Shown here in pieces: positions 36,227 through 44,935 of a stretch of 64,000 nt of DNA. Positions within the stretch are counted from its first letter, which is position 1. Every line of letters begins with the position of its first letter. The stretch comes from CAMLFJ01 sp040902305 (lineage in GTDB: Bacteria > Methylomirabilota > Methylomirabilia > Rokubacteriales > CSP1-6), in NCBI GenBank assembly GCA_040902305.1, contig JBBDXN010000152.1, forward strand, positions 1 to 64,000, given 5' to 3'. Below the pieces are notes generated by a model. It worked only from the letters and a program-made list of their open reading frames with translations. It was not told the DNA's origin and made no database searches. The position numbers and the translations under genes were made by a program.

Positions 36227-37309
36227 TCAGGCGATGGCGACCGAGTTGCCCGGCGATCCGGTGGCGCCCTTCAGCGGCAGCGGATTGAACGACCAGGCGA
36301 ACTCGTACACCTTGTCCTTGGAGAGATCCTCCAGGTTCTGGTTCTCGATGTTGTAGATGCCGTTCATGGTCATCCAGATCACGTGGCACTCGAAGGGCCG
36401 GTTGGCGTCCTCGCCCGGCACCGCCTCGGTCGCCCAGCTATCGGCGCCCACGCACGCGATCTTCTTGCCCACGAGCCAGTTGGCCACCGTGCGCCCGGGA
36501 CCGGGCTCGCCCTTGTTGAACTCGGCGTTGTCCTTCTTCCACAGCTTGATGTGCCCGGTGCGGAACAGCACCACGTCGCCCTCGCCCGGCTCGCGCGTGC
36601 CCTGCCGGCGGAGCGTCTGCATGACGTCGTCCATGGTGATCACGTAGCCGATCGGCAGCCGATCCCCGCCCTTGTGCGCGAGCACGTCGAGCAGGATCCC
36701 GCGGGTGAAGAACGGCCGGACGTTGTGGATGCCGAGCTTCTGGAGCCCGTAGGCCGCTCCTACCTGCGCCTGGGTGAGGCCGTTGTAGTACCGGATCTCG
36801 TTGCCGACCTTGGCCGCGATGTGACCGAGTCCGTCGAACTGCGAGCCGACCTGGCCGATCTCGCCGCTGAACATCTCGTCGTTGTAGTGCAGGTTGTGGG
36901 TGCCGAAGGGGCCGCCGGTGGGCCCCCCGGGGATCGTGAGCGACACGTGGCGCGCGCCGAAGAGGGGGATGTCGCTCTCGAGCAGCATGCCGAGCGGGTA
37001 GACCTTCCCGGTCTTGATCAGCTTGGCGGCCTCGAGCACCTTGGCGGGGGTGAGCCGGTTGCACGCTCCGGCCTCGTCCTGGGCGCCCCACGGGCCGGGC
37101 CACCAGTCGCGTCCCATCGGGTTGGCGGGCTGCGCCTCAACGGAGCCGGTCTGGCCCACGACGGCCCCCGCGGCGATGCCGGCGGCCATCCCGGCCACGA
37201 AACCGGTCTTGACGAAGTCGCGGCGGGACACGCCGTCGCCATCGACGACGTGCTCGCATTGCTCGGAGTGCGGCGACTGGAAGTAGCGCCTGAGCCATTC
37301 CGGTTGCAT
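36227..37309 (-). CDS. Tat-exported cyclase / kynurenine-formamidase-like hydrolase
   Basis: A 360-residue protein with a Tat signal (SRRDFVKTGFVAGMAAGIAA). The cyclase-family fold follows: metal-site region GSQFDGLGHIAAKVG (replacing the common HxGTHxDxxxH) and GTHNLHYND earlier, with a conserved GDVVLFRTGH strand and a late FECHVIWMTMNGIY segment. Members hydrolyse N-formylkynurenine, isatin or cyclic amides. Unlike the usual cytoplasmic enzymes this one should act folded in the periplasm. Alone in its transcription unit. Confidence 0.85.
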   Translation of the reverse strand: MQPEWLRRYFQSPHSEQCEHVVDGDGVSRRDFVKTGFVAGMAAGIAAGAVVGQTGSVEAQPANPMGRDWWPGPWGAQDEAGACNRLTPAKVLEAAKLIKTGKVYPLGMLLESDIPLFGARHVSLTIPGGPTGGPFGTHNLHYNDEMFSGEIGQVGSQFDGLGHIAAKVGNEIRYYNGLTQAQVGAAYGLQKLGIHNVRPFFTRGILLDVLAHKGGDRLPIGYVITMDDVMQTLRRQGTREPGEGDVVLFRTGHIKLWKKDNAEFNKGEPGPGRTVANWLVGKKIACVGADSWATEAVPGEDANRPFECHVIWMTMNGIYNIENQNLEDLSKDKVYEFAWSFNPLPLKGATGSPGNSVAIA

Positions 37310-37426
37310 CGTGTCGTCTCCTCGGTTTGGGGTGCGTAGCGCGACGGGACCGCGCGACGCACCGCGCGTCGACGATCGGCGATACGACCCTAGGCGCCGG
37401 TCTCCGTCAAGTCAAGCCGCGACTGG

Positions 37427-37456
37427 TTGCGCGCTCACCGGCTCCGGTGCAATAAT
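37427..37456 (+). promoter_or_regulatory. Promoter of the BamE-like lipoprotein gene
   Basis: TTGCGC (37427-37432), 18 bp, then TGC-AATAAT (extended -10, hexamer 37451-37456). The -10 ends 7 nt before the ATG and there is no ribosome site, so the transcript may be leaderless. Confidence 0.5.
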
Positions 37457-37463
37457 TCGCGTC

Positions 37464-37793
37464 ATGCGCGCGCCCACCTGGCTGGCCGGTCTGGTCGCGC
37501 TCGCTCTCCTCGCCGGCTGCGTCTCGATCAAGATCGGCCGCGATTTCCCCTCGCCGGACGCGCACTGGATCGTGGGCGGCAAGAGCGATCGATGGGCGCT
37601 CCAGCGAATGCTCGGCGAGCCCTACCAGGTCGGCCTCGACAGCGGCGACCCGACCTGGCGCTGGCTGTACGTCCAGCGGGACGCCGGGGGAGCGGTCAGC
37701 AAGGACCTCATCGTGCGCTTCAACGCCGACGGCATCGTCAAGTCCTACTCGTTCACGTCCAACTTTCCCGACGACCTGCGGCGACTCAAATAA
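37464..37793 (+). CDS. SmpA/BamE-like small lipoprotein
   Basis: A 109-residue lipoprotein: signal MRAPTWLAGLVALALLAGC with lipobox LAGC, then an alpha-beta fold like BamE/OmlA (WALQRMLGEPYQVGLDSGDP; TWRWLYVQRD; LIVRFNADGIVKSYSF). BamE stabilises the outer-membrane protein assembly complex; other members of the fold have different roles, so the specific function is open. Confidence 0.75.
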   Translation: MRAPTWLAGLVALALLAGCVSIKIGRDFPSPDAHWIVGGKSDRWALQRMLGEPYQVGLDSGDPTWRWLYVQRDAGGAVSKDLIVRFNADGIVKSYSFTSNFPDDLRRLK

Positions 37794-37816
37794 CCCCGCC
37801 CACCGAGGAGGCATCC

Positions 37817-38002
37817 ATGCCCAATATCACCGTCCAGTGGTACGCCGGCCGCACCGACCAGCAGAAGCGCGAGATCACCGCCGCGATCACCGACGCCATG
37901 GTCAAGATCGGCAAGACCACCGCCGACCAGGTGCAGATCGTGTTCCAGGACATCGAGAAGTCGAACTGGGGCGTGAACGGCAAGCTGGCGAACGACAAGT
38001 AG
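37817..38002 (+). CDS. 4-oxalocrotonate tautomerase family protein
   Basis: A 61-residue tautomerase subunit with the catalytic N-terminal Pro exposed after Met removal (MPNITVQWYAGRTDQQKREI) and the typical IFQDIEKSNWGVNGKLA-like tail (here VFQDIEKSNWGVNG). It acts as a hexamer on enol/keto isomers in aromatic or other catabolism. GAGGAGG precedes it; the LLM gene starts 12 nt after its stop, so both belong to one small catabolic operon. Confidence 0.93.
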   Translation: MPNITVQWYAGRTDQQKREITAAITDAMVKIGKTTADQVQIVFQDIEKSNWGVNGKLANDK

Positions 38003-38014
38003 GGAGCGGACGCG

Positions 38015-39004
38015 GTGGCGGGTCTCCAGATCGGCTTCATCCCCATCGAGGGCGGGCACTACTATCGCGAGGCGCTCGAGGAAGTCACGCGCGCCGAGGA
38101 GCTCGGCTTCGAGTCCGTCTGGATGGAGGAGCATCACTCGGTCACCAATCACTACTGGCCCTCGCCGCTGCCGGTACTCGCGGGCTTCGCCACGCGGACC
38201 ACCCGGATGCGCCTCGGCACCGACATCCTGGTGGCGCCGTTCTACCATCCGGTCCGGCTCGCCGAGGACGCCGCGATGCTGGACGTGATGTCGGGTGGTC
38301 GCTTCGTGCTCGGCATCGCGATCGGCTACAAGCCCGACGAGTTCGCCCTCTACGGGGCCGAGCTCGAGAAGCGAGGCGCGCGCTTCGAGGAGCAGCTCGC
38401 GATCATGAAGGCCCTGTGGACCCAGGAGGCGGTGTCCTTCCAGGGGGCCTACTACCGGGTGGAGGGCCGGCTCGAGCCCAAGGCGATCAGCCGCCCCCAT
38501 CCTCCGGTGTGGATCGGCGGATGGGGCGACATCACCCTGCGCCGGGCCGCCACCTTGGCCGACAACTGGATCCCGGGCCCGACCGCGGATCTGCCGCGGC
38601 TCCTGGCCGGCAAGCAGCAGTTCCTGGCCAACCGGAAGGCGGCGGGCCGGACCGAGCCGGTGACCGAGTGGCCGCTCACTCGCGATGTCATCATCGCCGA
38701 CACCGACCGGGAAGCGCGCGAGCTGGCCGAGAAGCACATCATGATCTCGTACCGGAAGGAGTACGCGGGCGGCTGGCGGCACCCGTTCATCGACGCCGCC
38801 ATCGCCACCGACCTCGCCGGGCTCATGAAGGACCGGTTCCTCATCGGCGGGCCCGAGCAGGTCATCCGCGCGCTCCGGCCCTTCGTCCGCGACTACGGCA
38901 TGACCCATCTCATCTGTCGCGTGTTCTTCCCCGGCCTGCCGCACCGCCACATCATGCGCGAGCTGGAGCTGCTGGCCCGAGAGGTGCTCCCCGCCTTCGC
39001 CTGA
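38015..39004 (+). CDS. LLM-class flavin-dependent oxidoreductase
   Basis: A 329-residue TIM-barrel luciferase-like protein that uses FMN or F420. Seen: N-terminal GFIPIEGGHYYREALEEVTR, the SVWMEEHHSV loop, MRLGTDILVAPFYHP, GRFVLGIAIGYKPDEF, and PPVWIGGWGDITLRRAATLA. The start is a GTG after a GGGAGCGG site. With the tautomerase upstream it likely takes part in oxidation of a catabolic intermediate; the substrate and cofactor choice are unknown. Confidence 0.92.
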   Translation: MAGLQIGFIPIEGGHYYREALEEVTRAEELGFESVWMEEHHSVTNHYWPSPLPVLAGFATRTTRMRLGTDILVAPFYHPVRLAEDAAMLDVMSGGRFVLGIAIGYKPDEFALYGAELEKRGARFEEQLAIMKALWTQEAVSFQGAYYRVEGRLEPKAISRPHPPVWIGGWGDITLRRAATLADNWIPGPTADLPRLLAGKQQFLANRKAAGRTEPVTEWPLTRDVIIADTDREARELAEKHIMISYRKEYAGGWRHPFIDAAIATDLAGLMKDRFLIGGPEQVIRALRPFVRDYGMTHLICRVFFPGLPHRHIMRELELLAREVLPAFA

Positions 39005-39034
39005 CGCCGCGCGTCGGTGTGATACGCTTCGCCC

Positions 39035-40012
39035 GTGCGCTGGCTGATCGTGCTGCCGTTCGCCCGCCCCGGTCTCATGGGGATGGACTTCCGCGACGAG
39101 CTGGTGGCCATGGGCCACGAGGTGCGGACCTTCGCCTATCGTCGCGACAACCCCCTCTACAAGAACCGCAGCACCAAGGCCGCCTATCAGATCTTCATCC
39201 TTCGCCGGCTGGAGCGCGCCTGCCTCGCCTGGCGCCCGGATCTCGTGCTCGTGATCAAGGGCGGGCCGGTCACCCCCGGCCTCATCCGGCGCGTCAAGGC
39301 GCGGATCGACACGCGCTTCCTGAATTTCTTCCCGGACAATCCGCTGTGGATGATCCCCTTCGAGTGCGTGGAGGCCTACGACGCCTTCTTCACCAAGGAG
39401 CGCTACGCGCTGCGGGCCCTCGAGCTGGCGGGGCTGCGCAACCTGCACTACCTGGCGATGTACTGCGTGCCGGAGCAGCATCACCCGGTGGAGCTCACGC
39501 CGGAGGAGACGCGCCGCTTCGCGACGCCGATCAGCTTCGTGGGCAGCGCCTACCCCTACCGGGCGCGCTTCGTGCGCGAGCTCGCCGGGTACCCGCTGCG
39601 CCTCTGGGGCGCGGGCTGGGACCGCGTGGAGGCCCCCGAGGTACGCGAGATGGTGGCGGGCGGGCCAGTCTGGGGGCGGGCCAAGCTCGCGGTCTACTCG
39701 GGCTCGACGCTGTCCCTGAACCACCATCATCCGATGAACGACATCGTCGGCGTCAACACGCGGGCCTTCGAGCTGGCCGCGAGCGCGGCCTGCCAGGTGG
39801 TGGACGCCAAGGACGAGCTGGCCCGCCTGTTCACCCCGGGCGAGGAAGCGGTGGTGTACCACGACCTCGGCGAGCTGCGGCACCAGCTCGACTACTACCT
39901 CGCCCATCCGCACGAGGCGCGCGACATCGGCGAGCGGGCGCGCAAGCGGGCCCTCGCCGAGCACACCCTGCGGCACCGCATCGAGCAGATGCTCGCCGCC
40001 ATCGGGGAATGA
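39035..40012 (+). CDS. CgeB-like glycosyltransferase
   Basis: A 325-residue protein with two Rossmann-like halves: DLVLVIKGGPVTPGLIRRVK and NFFPDNPLWM in the first, ISFVGSAYPYRARFVRELA and the donor-site region NTRAFELAASAACQVVDAKD in the second. This resembles the CgeB/DUF3880 glycosyltransferase group, which modifies spore or cell-surface structures. The GTG start is 8 nt after a GATACG element with no ribosome site. It overlaps the threonine synthase start by 4 nt. Confidence 0.8.
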   Translation: MRWLIVLPFARPGLMGMDFRDELVAMGHEVRTFAYRRDNPLYKNRSTKAAYQIFILRRLERACLAWRPDLVLVIKGGPVTPGLIRRVKARIDTRFLNFFPDNPLWMIPFECVEAYDAFFTKERYALRALELAGLRNLHYLAMYCVPEQHHPVELTPEETRRFATPISFVGSAYPYRARFVRELAGYPLRLWGAGWDRVEAPEVREMVAGGPVWGRAKLAVYSGSTLSLNHHHPMNDIVGVNTRAFELAASAACQVVDAKDELARLFTPGEEAVVYHDLGELRHQLDYYLAHPHEARDIGERARKRALAEHTLRHRIEQMLAAIGE

Positions 40013-41241
40013 CCGCCGAATCCTTCGTCACCGCGCTCCGCTGTATCGAGTGCGGAGCGGAGCAGCCGCTCGTCTACCGGCTCGAGTGCCCGGTCTGCCG
40101 CGGCCTCCTCGAGCTGTCGTACGACTGGGAGGCGCTGCGGCGCGCCGGTCCGGGCGTCTTCGCGGGCGGAGGGCTCTGGCGCTACGCGCCGGTCCTGCCC
40201 ATCGTCGACCCCGCCCATCGCGTGACCCTCGGCGAAGGCCAGAGCCCGCTGCTCGACTGCCCCGCGCTCGGCCGACGGCTCGGCGTGCGCCGGCTCCAGG
40301 TCAAGTTCGAGGGCGGGAACCCCACCGGCACCGTGAAGGACCGCTCCTCCCCCACCGCGGTGGCGGCGGCGCTCCAGTTCGGCTTCCGGGCCACCTCGGT
40401 GGTCAGCTCCGGCAACGCGGGCTCGTCCATCGCGGCCTACTCGGCGCGCGCGGGGCTGCGCTCGCTGATCTTCGCCTACGCGCGGACCTCGGCGCCCAAG
40501 CTCCTGCACATGACCGCCGCGGCCACCGATCTGGTCCTCTACCAGGGCGTCTACGACGACCTGATCACGCTCTGGGACCGGCTCGTCGAGGAGCGGCTCT
40601 TCTTCGACTGCGGAGCCTCGCGCAACGCCTACAAGCACGAAGGCAAGAAGACCCTCGCCTACGAGATCGCCGAGCAGTCGGGTTGGCGGGTCCCCGACGT
40701 GGTGGTGGCCCCGGTGGCGGTGGGCGAGACCTTCATCGCGACCCATCGCGGCTTCGTCGAGCTGGAGCGACTCGGATGGATCGCGCGGCGTCCCCTGATG
40801 GTGGCCGCCCAGGCCGCGCGGGCCAACGCGGTCACGCGCGCGTGGCGCGGGAAGCGGCCGCTCGAGCCGGTCCAGATCGGCTACACGGTGGCCGAGGGGC
40901 TCGCCGCGGGCAATCCCGGCCGGAAAGGCGAATGGGTGCTGCGCATCCTGAACGAGACCGGCGGCGTGGCGGGTGAGGCGGAGGACGAAGACATTCTCGA
41001 GATGCAGGCCCTGCTCGCGCGGACCGAGGGCATCTGGGCCGGGCCCACCGGGGTGGCCGCGCTCGCGGTGCTGCGCCGGCTCCTCGCCGAGAAGGCGGTC
41101 GATCCCGACGCGGCCATCTGCGTGATCCTCAGCGAGACCGGGCTCAAGACCGAGGCGAGCGCGCCGAGCCGCCAGGCCACCGCCTTCGACGAGGTCTCGC
41201 TGCGCCGGCTGGTCCACGCTCGGCTGGGAGGAACGACGTGA
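40009..41241 (+). CDS. thrC: Threonine synthase (zinc-ribbon type)
   Basis: A 410-residue PLP enzyme converting O-phosphohomoserine to threonine. An N-terminal zinc ribbon (CIECGAEQPLVYRLECPVCRG) is followed by the PLP lysine in GNPTGTVKDRSSP near residue 108, the phosphate loop SSGNAGSSIAAY and a C-terminal ILSETGLKT. The ATG overlaps the preceding glycosyltransferase stop. Similar PLP enzymes (threonine dehydratase-like) share the fold, but the zinc ribbon and spacing favour threonine synthase. Confidence 0.88.
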   Translation: MTAESFVTALRCIECGAEQPLVYRLECPVCRGLLELSYDWEALRRAGPGVFAGGGLWRYAPVLPIVDPAHRVTLGEGQSPLLDCPALGRRLGVRRLQVKFEGGNPTGTVKDRSSPTAVAAALQFGFRATSVVSSGNAGSSIAAYSARAGLRSLIFAYARTSAPKLLHMTAAATDLVLYQGVYDDLITLWDRLVEERLFFDCGASRNAYKHEGKKTLAYEIAEQSGWRVPDVVVAPVAVGETFIATHRGFVELERLGWIARRPLMVAAQAARANAVTRAWRGKRPLEPVQIGYTVAEGLAAGNPGRKGEWVLRILNETGGVAGEAEDEDILEMQALLARTEGIWAGPTGVAALAVLRRLLAEKAVDPDAAICVILSETGLKTEASAPSRQATAFDEVSLRRLVHARLGGTT

Positions 41242-41247
41242 AGCCGA

Positions 41248-41922
41248 TCAGGCCCTGACCGGGCGCAGCCGCAGCCGACGCGCGGTCAGCGCCGCCATGT
41301 GCGGGTCGCGCTCCACGCCGATCCACTCGCGGCCGAGCGCAACCGCGATGCGCCCCACCGTCCCCGCCCCCGCAAACGGATCGAGCACCGCGCCCCGCCG
41401 GGCCGAAAGCTCCAGTACCTGACGGATCACCGGATCAGGCGTCGCGTCCCAGAGGCTCTCCGGATGGGACCGCGGCAGGGGCAGCATCCAGCAGAGCGTG
41501 TCGCCGCGGGGCCGGACCGGATGCCCCGCCTTCCGGAAGCGCAGCACGTGGTTCACCCGATTGTCCCAGCGCTCGCGCGAGCGCACCTGCGCCCAGAATC
41601 CCTTGGATTGCAGATGCCACCCCGAGCGCCTCAGCGCGCGCGCGATCAGCTCGTCCATGCCTACCCACTCGAGCCCGTCGTGCCGGTCGCCGACGACGAG
41701 CCAGAGGTCGCCGTGGTCGGTCAGGACCCGGCGCCACTCGCGCCCGAAGCCGGCCGCGAGGTCCCGCGCGTAGCGCTCGGCCCCGGCGCGGCCGCGCCCT
41801 CGCACCCAGTAGGGCGGCGAGGTCAGGATCACGCCGACACTGCCGGTGGCGATGCCGGTCAGCCGTCGGCTATCGCCGACCAGGAGACGCCGCCGGCCGT
41901 CGCGGCTCGCGTAGTGCGTCAT
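41248..41922 (-). CDS. Orphan DNA methyltransferase (N4-cytosine/N6-adenine type)
   Basis: A 224-residue enzyme with motif IV TSPPYW near residue 34, and motif I DPFAGAGTVG with the SAM site near the C-terminus, i.e. the beta-class order. TSPPYW is the usual form in N4-cytosine enzymes. It is short and lacks a visible specificity domain insert beyond the central region. No restriction endonuclease is adjacent, so it is a solitary methylase. It converges with threonine synthase and precedes lgt's stop by about 20 nt. Confidence 0.88.
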   Translation of the reverse strand: MTHYASRDGRRRLLVGDSRRLTGIATGSVGVILTSPPYWVRGRGRAGAERYARDLAAGFGREWRRVLTDHGDLWLVVGDRHDGLEWVGMDELIARALRRSGWHLQSKGFWAQVRSRERWDNRVNHVLRFRKAGHPVRPRGDTLCWMLPLPRSHPESLWDATPDPVIRQVLELSARRGAVLDPFAGAGTVGRIAVALGREWIGVERDPHMAALTARRLRLRPVRA

Positions 41923-41940
41923 GTCCCGGGGCCGGCGCGG

Positions 41941-42720
41941 TCAGGCGGCGCGGCGGCGCAGCAGCAGGGGCACGCCCACCAGGGCCAGGGCCATGCAGAG
42001 CAGGCTCACGAGCTGCGCGACGCGGAGGGAACCGAGCATCAGCGGATCGGTGCGCAGCCCCTCGGTGAACAGCCGGCCGAGCGAGTAGAGCCCGACGTAG
42101 GCCAGGAACAGCGCGCCGGGCGCCCGCGTGAAACGGTCCCGGAGCACATAGACGAGGATCCCGAACACCACGAGGTCCCACAGCGACTCGTAGAGAAACG
42201 TCGGGTGGAAGTACTCGGCCTCGGCGTACTGAGGTGGTCGGTGCGGCGGCGAGATGAAGAGCTTCCAGGGGACGTCGGTCGGCCGGCCGAAGGCTTCCTC
42301 GTTGAAGAAGTTCCCCCATCGGCCGATCGCCTGCCCGAGCGCCAGGCTCGGCGCCGCCACGTCGAGATACCGCCAGAGTGGCAAGCTTCGCCGCCAGGCG
42401 TACACACCGCCTGCGAGCACGCCGCCGAGCACGCCGCCGTGGATGGCGAGTCCGCCTTCCCAGAGCGCGAAGATTTTACCGGGAGCCTGGCTGTAGTAGT
42501 CGAGGTTGAACGCCACGTAGTAGAGCCGCGCGCCGACGAGGCCCCCGAGCAGCGCCAGCTCGGAGGCTTTCAGCAACCTCTCCGGATCGAGACCCCGGCG
42601 CCGCGCGTCTCGATGGGCGAGCCAGAGGCCCAGCCCCATGGCGGCGGCCATGAGGATGCCGTACCACCGGATCGCGATGGGGCCCACGTGCACCGCGATG
42701 GCGCCCGGCGATTGGAACAT
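41941..42720 (-). CDS. lgt: Prolipoprotein diacylglyceryl transferase
   Basis: A 259-residue inner-membrane enzyme that adds diacylglycerol to the lipobox Cys of prelipoproteins. Seven membrane helices; the signature GRWGNFFNEEAFG (with conserved Asn/Glu) near residue 125, a HGG pair in GLAIHGGVLGG, and HPTFLYESLWDL. Length matches Lgt. It is divergent from the Tol-Pal operon. Many lipoprotein substrates (Pal, CpoB, BamE-like) lie in the same window. Confidence 0.95.
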   Translation of the reverse strand: MFQSPGAIAVHVGPIAIRWYGILMAAAMGLGLWLAHRDARRRGLDPERLLKASELALLGGLVGARLYYVAFNLDYYSQAPGKIFALWEGGLAIHGGVLGGVLAGGVYAWRRSLPLWRYLDVAAPSLALGQAIGRWGNFFNEEAFGRPTDVPWKLFISPPHRPPQYAEAEYFHPTFLYESLWDLVVFGILVYVLRDRFTRAPGALFLAYVGLYSLGRLFTEGLRTDPLMLGSLRVAQLVSLLCMALALVGVPLLLRRRAA

Positions 42721-42793
42721 AGAAGGCTTATACGGCCGGACTCCGAGACTGTCAATAATTCAGCGACTTTTCAGGGTTTTTCGGGCGAATTTG

Positions 42794-42823
42794 TTGACAC
42801 TCTCAAAAAAGCTCCGGTATCAT
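42794..42823 (+). promoter_or_regulatory. Promoter of the Tol-Pal operon
   Basis: Perfect TTGACA (42794-42799), 18-bp spacer, TATCAT (42818-42823). A leader of about 50 nt then leads to AAGGAGA before the tolQ GTG. Confidence 0.8.
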
Positions 42824-42878
42824 CGAATGAAACAAACCGCCGCGTCGTTCACCTTTCACCGAACAAGGAGACCCCCGG

Positions 42879-43619
42879 GTGCCAGGGCAAGGAAGCGTCA
42901 ACGGCGGCGTTGTGGAGCTCGTCCTCAGCGCCGGTCCCGTCGCCAAGTTCGTCCTGCTCCTCCTCGCGACCTTCTCGGTCATCTGCTGGGCGCTGATCGT
43001 CGAGAAATGGTGGGAGTTCCGGAAGATCCGGCGCGAATCGCTCCGCTTCCGGCAGATCTTTCGGGAAGCGCGCCGGTTCTCCGTGGTCTACGGGGCGGCC
43101 AAGAAGCACCGCGACAGCCCCCTCGCCCAGCTCTACGTCGCGGCGGGCCAGGAGCTGGTCACCGCCTACGGCAGCGCGGAGATGGTGGACCACGTGCTGG
43201 ACGACGCGGATGAAGGGCTGCCCGCCGATCGTCTCGACGCCGCCAGCCGCGCGCTTCGCCGCGGCGGCTCCGCCGAGGTCGCCCGGATGGAACGCTATCT
43301 GCCCTTCCTCGCCACCGTGGCCAGCTCGGCGCCGTTCATCGGGCTGTTCGGCACGGTGTGGGGCATCATGACCGCCTTCCAGGGCATCGGCCAGCAGGGC
43401 TCGGCCAACCTCGCGGTGGTGGCCCCCGGCATCTCGGAAGCCCTCGTCGCCACCGCGGCCGGTCTCGGCGCGGCCATCCCGGCGGTCATGGGCTACAACT
43501 TCTTCGTGAACCGGACCAAGCACTGGGCGATGGAGATGGAAGGCTTCACGCTGGACTTGCTCAACGCCTTCGCTCGACCGGCCCAGAAGCCGGCCCGGAT
43601 GTCCAAAGATGGCCATTAA
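42879..43619 (+). CDS. tolQ: TolQ, proton-channel subunit
   Basis: A 246-residue inner-membrane protein of the ExbB/TolQ family. Three helices, with the conserved ALIVEKWWEFRKI after helix 1 and the GLFGTVWGIMTAFQGIG channel helix, then a SEALVATAAGLGAAIPAV helix. With TolR it uses the proton motive force to drive TolA/TonB-type energisation during outer-membrane constriction. The start is a GTG with AAGGAGA 7 nt upstream. It overlaps tolR by 11 nt. Confidence 0.95.
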   Translation: MPGQGSVNGGVVELVLSAGPVAKFVLLLLATFSVICWALIVEKWWEFRKIRRESLRFRQIFREARRFSVVYGAAKKHRDSPLAQLYVAAGQELVTAYGSAEMVDHVLDDADEGLPADRLDAASRALRRGGSAEVARMERYLPFLATVASSAPFIGLFGTVWGIMTAFQGIGQQGSANLAVVAPGISEALVATAAGLGAAIPAVMGYNFFVNRTKHWAMEMEGFTLDLLNAFARPAQKPARMSKDGH

Positions 43620-44049
43620 GGTCGACGCGCCCGACTACAACACCGGGAGCAGCTACCGCATCGGGGGGACGCTGGCCGAGATCAACATCATCCCGCTGGT
43701 CGACGTCATCCTGGTGCTCCTCCTCATCTTCATGCTCACCGCGCCACTGATGTACCGGGGCATCGACGTGAATCTGCCCAAGACGGCGGGCAAGCCCACC
43801 GCGGTCGAGGAACGGCTGGTGCTGACCGTGACGAAGGAGCAGACCATCTACGTCAACGACAAGCCGGTGGCGCTGGGCGCTCTCGAGCAGACGCTCCGCG
43901 ATCTCTTCAAGAACCGGCAGGACAAGACGCTCTACCTGCGGGCCGATCAGGCGCTGCAGTACGGCCTGGTGGTGGAGACGATGGATCGCGTGCGCCGCGC
44001 CGGCATCGAGAAGCTCGGCATGGTGACGGAGCCGACCCGCGCTCGATGA
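43609..44049 (+). CDS. tolR: TolR/ExbD
   Basis: A 146-residue protein with one N-terminal helix carrying the functional Asp (NIIPLVDVILVLLLIFMLTA) and a periplasmic domain (VNLPKTAGKP onward, ending IEKLGMVTEP). It partners TolQ in the proton channel. It overlaps tolQ and the next gene (4 nt), so the three are translationally coupled. Confidence 0.95.
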   Translation: MAIKVDAPDYNTGSSYRIGGTLAEINIIPLVDVILVLLLIFMLTAPLMYRGIDVNLPKTAGKPTAVEERLVLTVTKEQTIYVNDKPVALGALEQTLRDLFKNRQDKTLYLRADQALQYGLVVETMDRVRRAGIEKLGMVTEPTRAR

Positions 44050-44918
44050 GCTCGACCATGGCCGCGCGCCACTACTCCATGGGCCCGCTCCCCGATCCGG
44101 GTCTGAGACGACCGGGGCCGGCGCTGCGGCGGCGGAAGCTGCCGCTGGCCGCCATCGGCTTCTCGACCGTCGGGCACATCGTGGTGTTCGGCGGCATGGC
44201 CGCGTTCGTCATGTGGGGCGGCTGGCGCTCCGAGAAGATCCAGGTCGTCAACCTGGTCCCGATGGTCGCGGCCGTCGGCACGCCCAATGCTCCCGCGGCG
44301 CCGACCCTGCCCGCGCGCCCGCAGGCGCCGGTGGCGCCGCGCGCGCCCGAGCCCGACCCTTCGCCCAAGGCCGCCACTCCGCCGCGCGAGGCCCCGCGCC
44401 GCGAGGCGCCGAGCCTGCCCGCTCCGTCCCTCCCGGCCGCGAAGCCGCTGCCGCCGCGCGCCACCCTGCCTCGCCCCGGCGAGAAGGAGCTGCCGCCGCT
44501 GGCGACGCCGCCGGCCGGCACGCCGCGCGGGGAGAAGACCGCGGAATCGGCGCGCCCGCCGGAGACCGCGTCGCTCGGGGCGCCGACCGGCTCGGTCACC
44601 GGCACCGGTGCGCTGACCCTCGACGTGGGAGATTTTCCGCACGCGTGGTACCTCCGGCAGGTGCTCCAGAAGGTCGAGCAGGAGTGGCAACGCCAGAATC
44701 AGCCCAACGACCCCCAGCAGAAGCCGCAGGTCTACGTCGAGATCCAGCGCGACGGCTCGATCAAGCCGCCCGCCATCCACAAGAGCTCGGGCAACGCCTT
44801 CTATGACAACGCCGCCCTGCGCGCGGTCATGGCGGCGGGCCCCTTCCCGAAACTGCCAGACGACTGGACGAAGCCTTCGCTCCGGATACTGTTCACCTTC
44901 GACCTTCGTCGTGGCTGA
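44046..44918 (+). CDS. TolA/TonB-type energy-transducing protein
   Basis: A 290-residue protein: one membrane helix (IGFSTVGHIVVFGGMAAFVM), a Pro/Ala/Arg-rich periplasm-spanning linker (residues ~75-185) and a C-terminal TonB/TolA-C fold (WYLRQVLQKVEQEWQRQN, YVEIQRDGSIKPPAIHKSSG). Position between tolR and tolB makes it the TolA equivalent, although the linker is Pro-rich like TonB rather than the helical linker of E. coli TolA. Confidence 0.88.
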   Translation: MSSTMAARHYSMGPLPDPGLRRPGPALRRRKLPLAAIGFSTVGHIVVFGGMAAFVMWGGWRSEKIQVVNLVPMVAAVGTPNAPAAPTLPARPQAPVAPRAPEPDPSPKAATPPREAPRREAPSLPAPSLPAAKPLPPRATLPRPGEKELPPLATPPAGTPRGEKTAESARPPETASLGAPTGSVTGTGALTLDVGDFPHAWYLRQVLQKVEQEWQRQNQPNDPQQKPQVYVEIQRDGSIKPPAIHKSSGNAFYDNAALRAVMAAGPFPKLPDDWTKPSLRILFTFDLRRG

Positions 44919-44935
44919 CAGGTAATGGGTGACTC

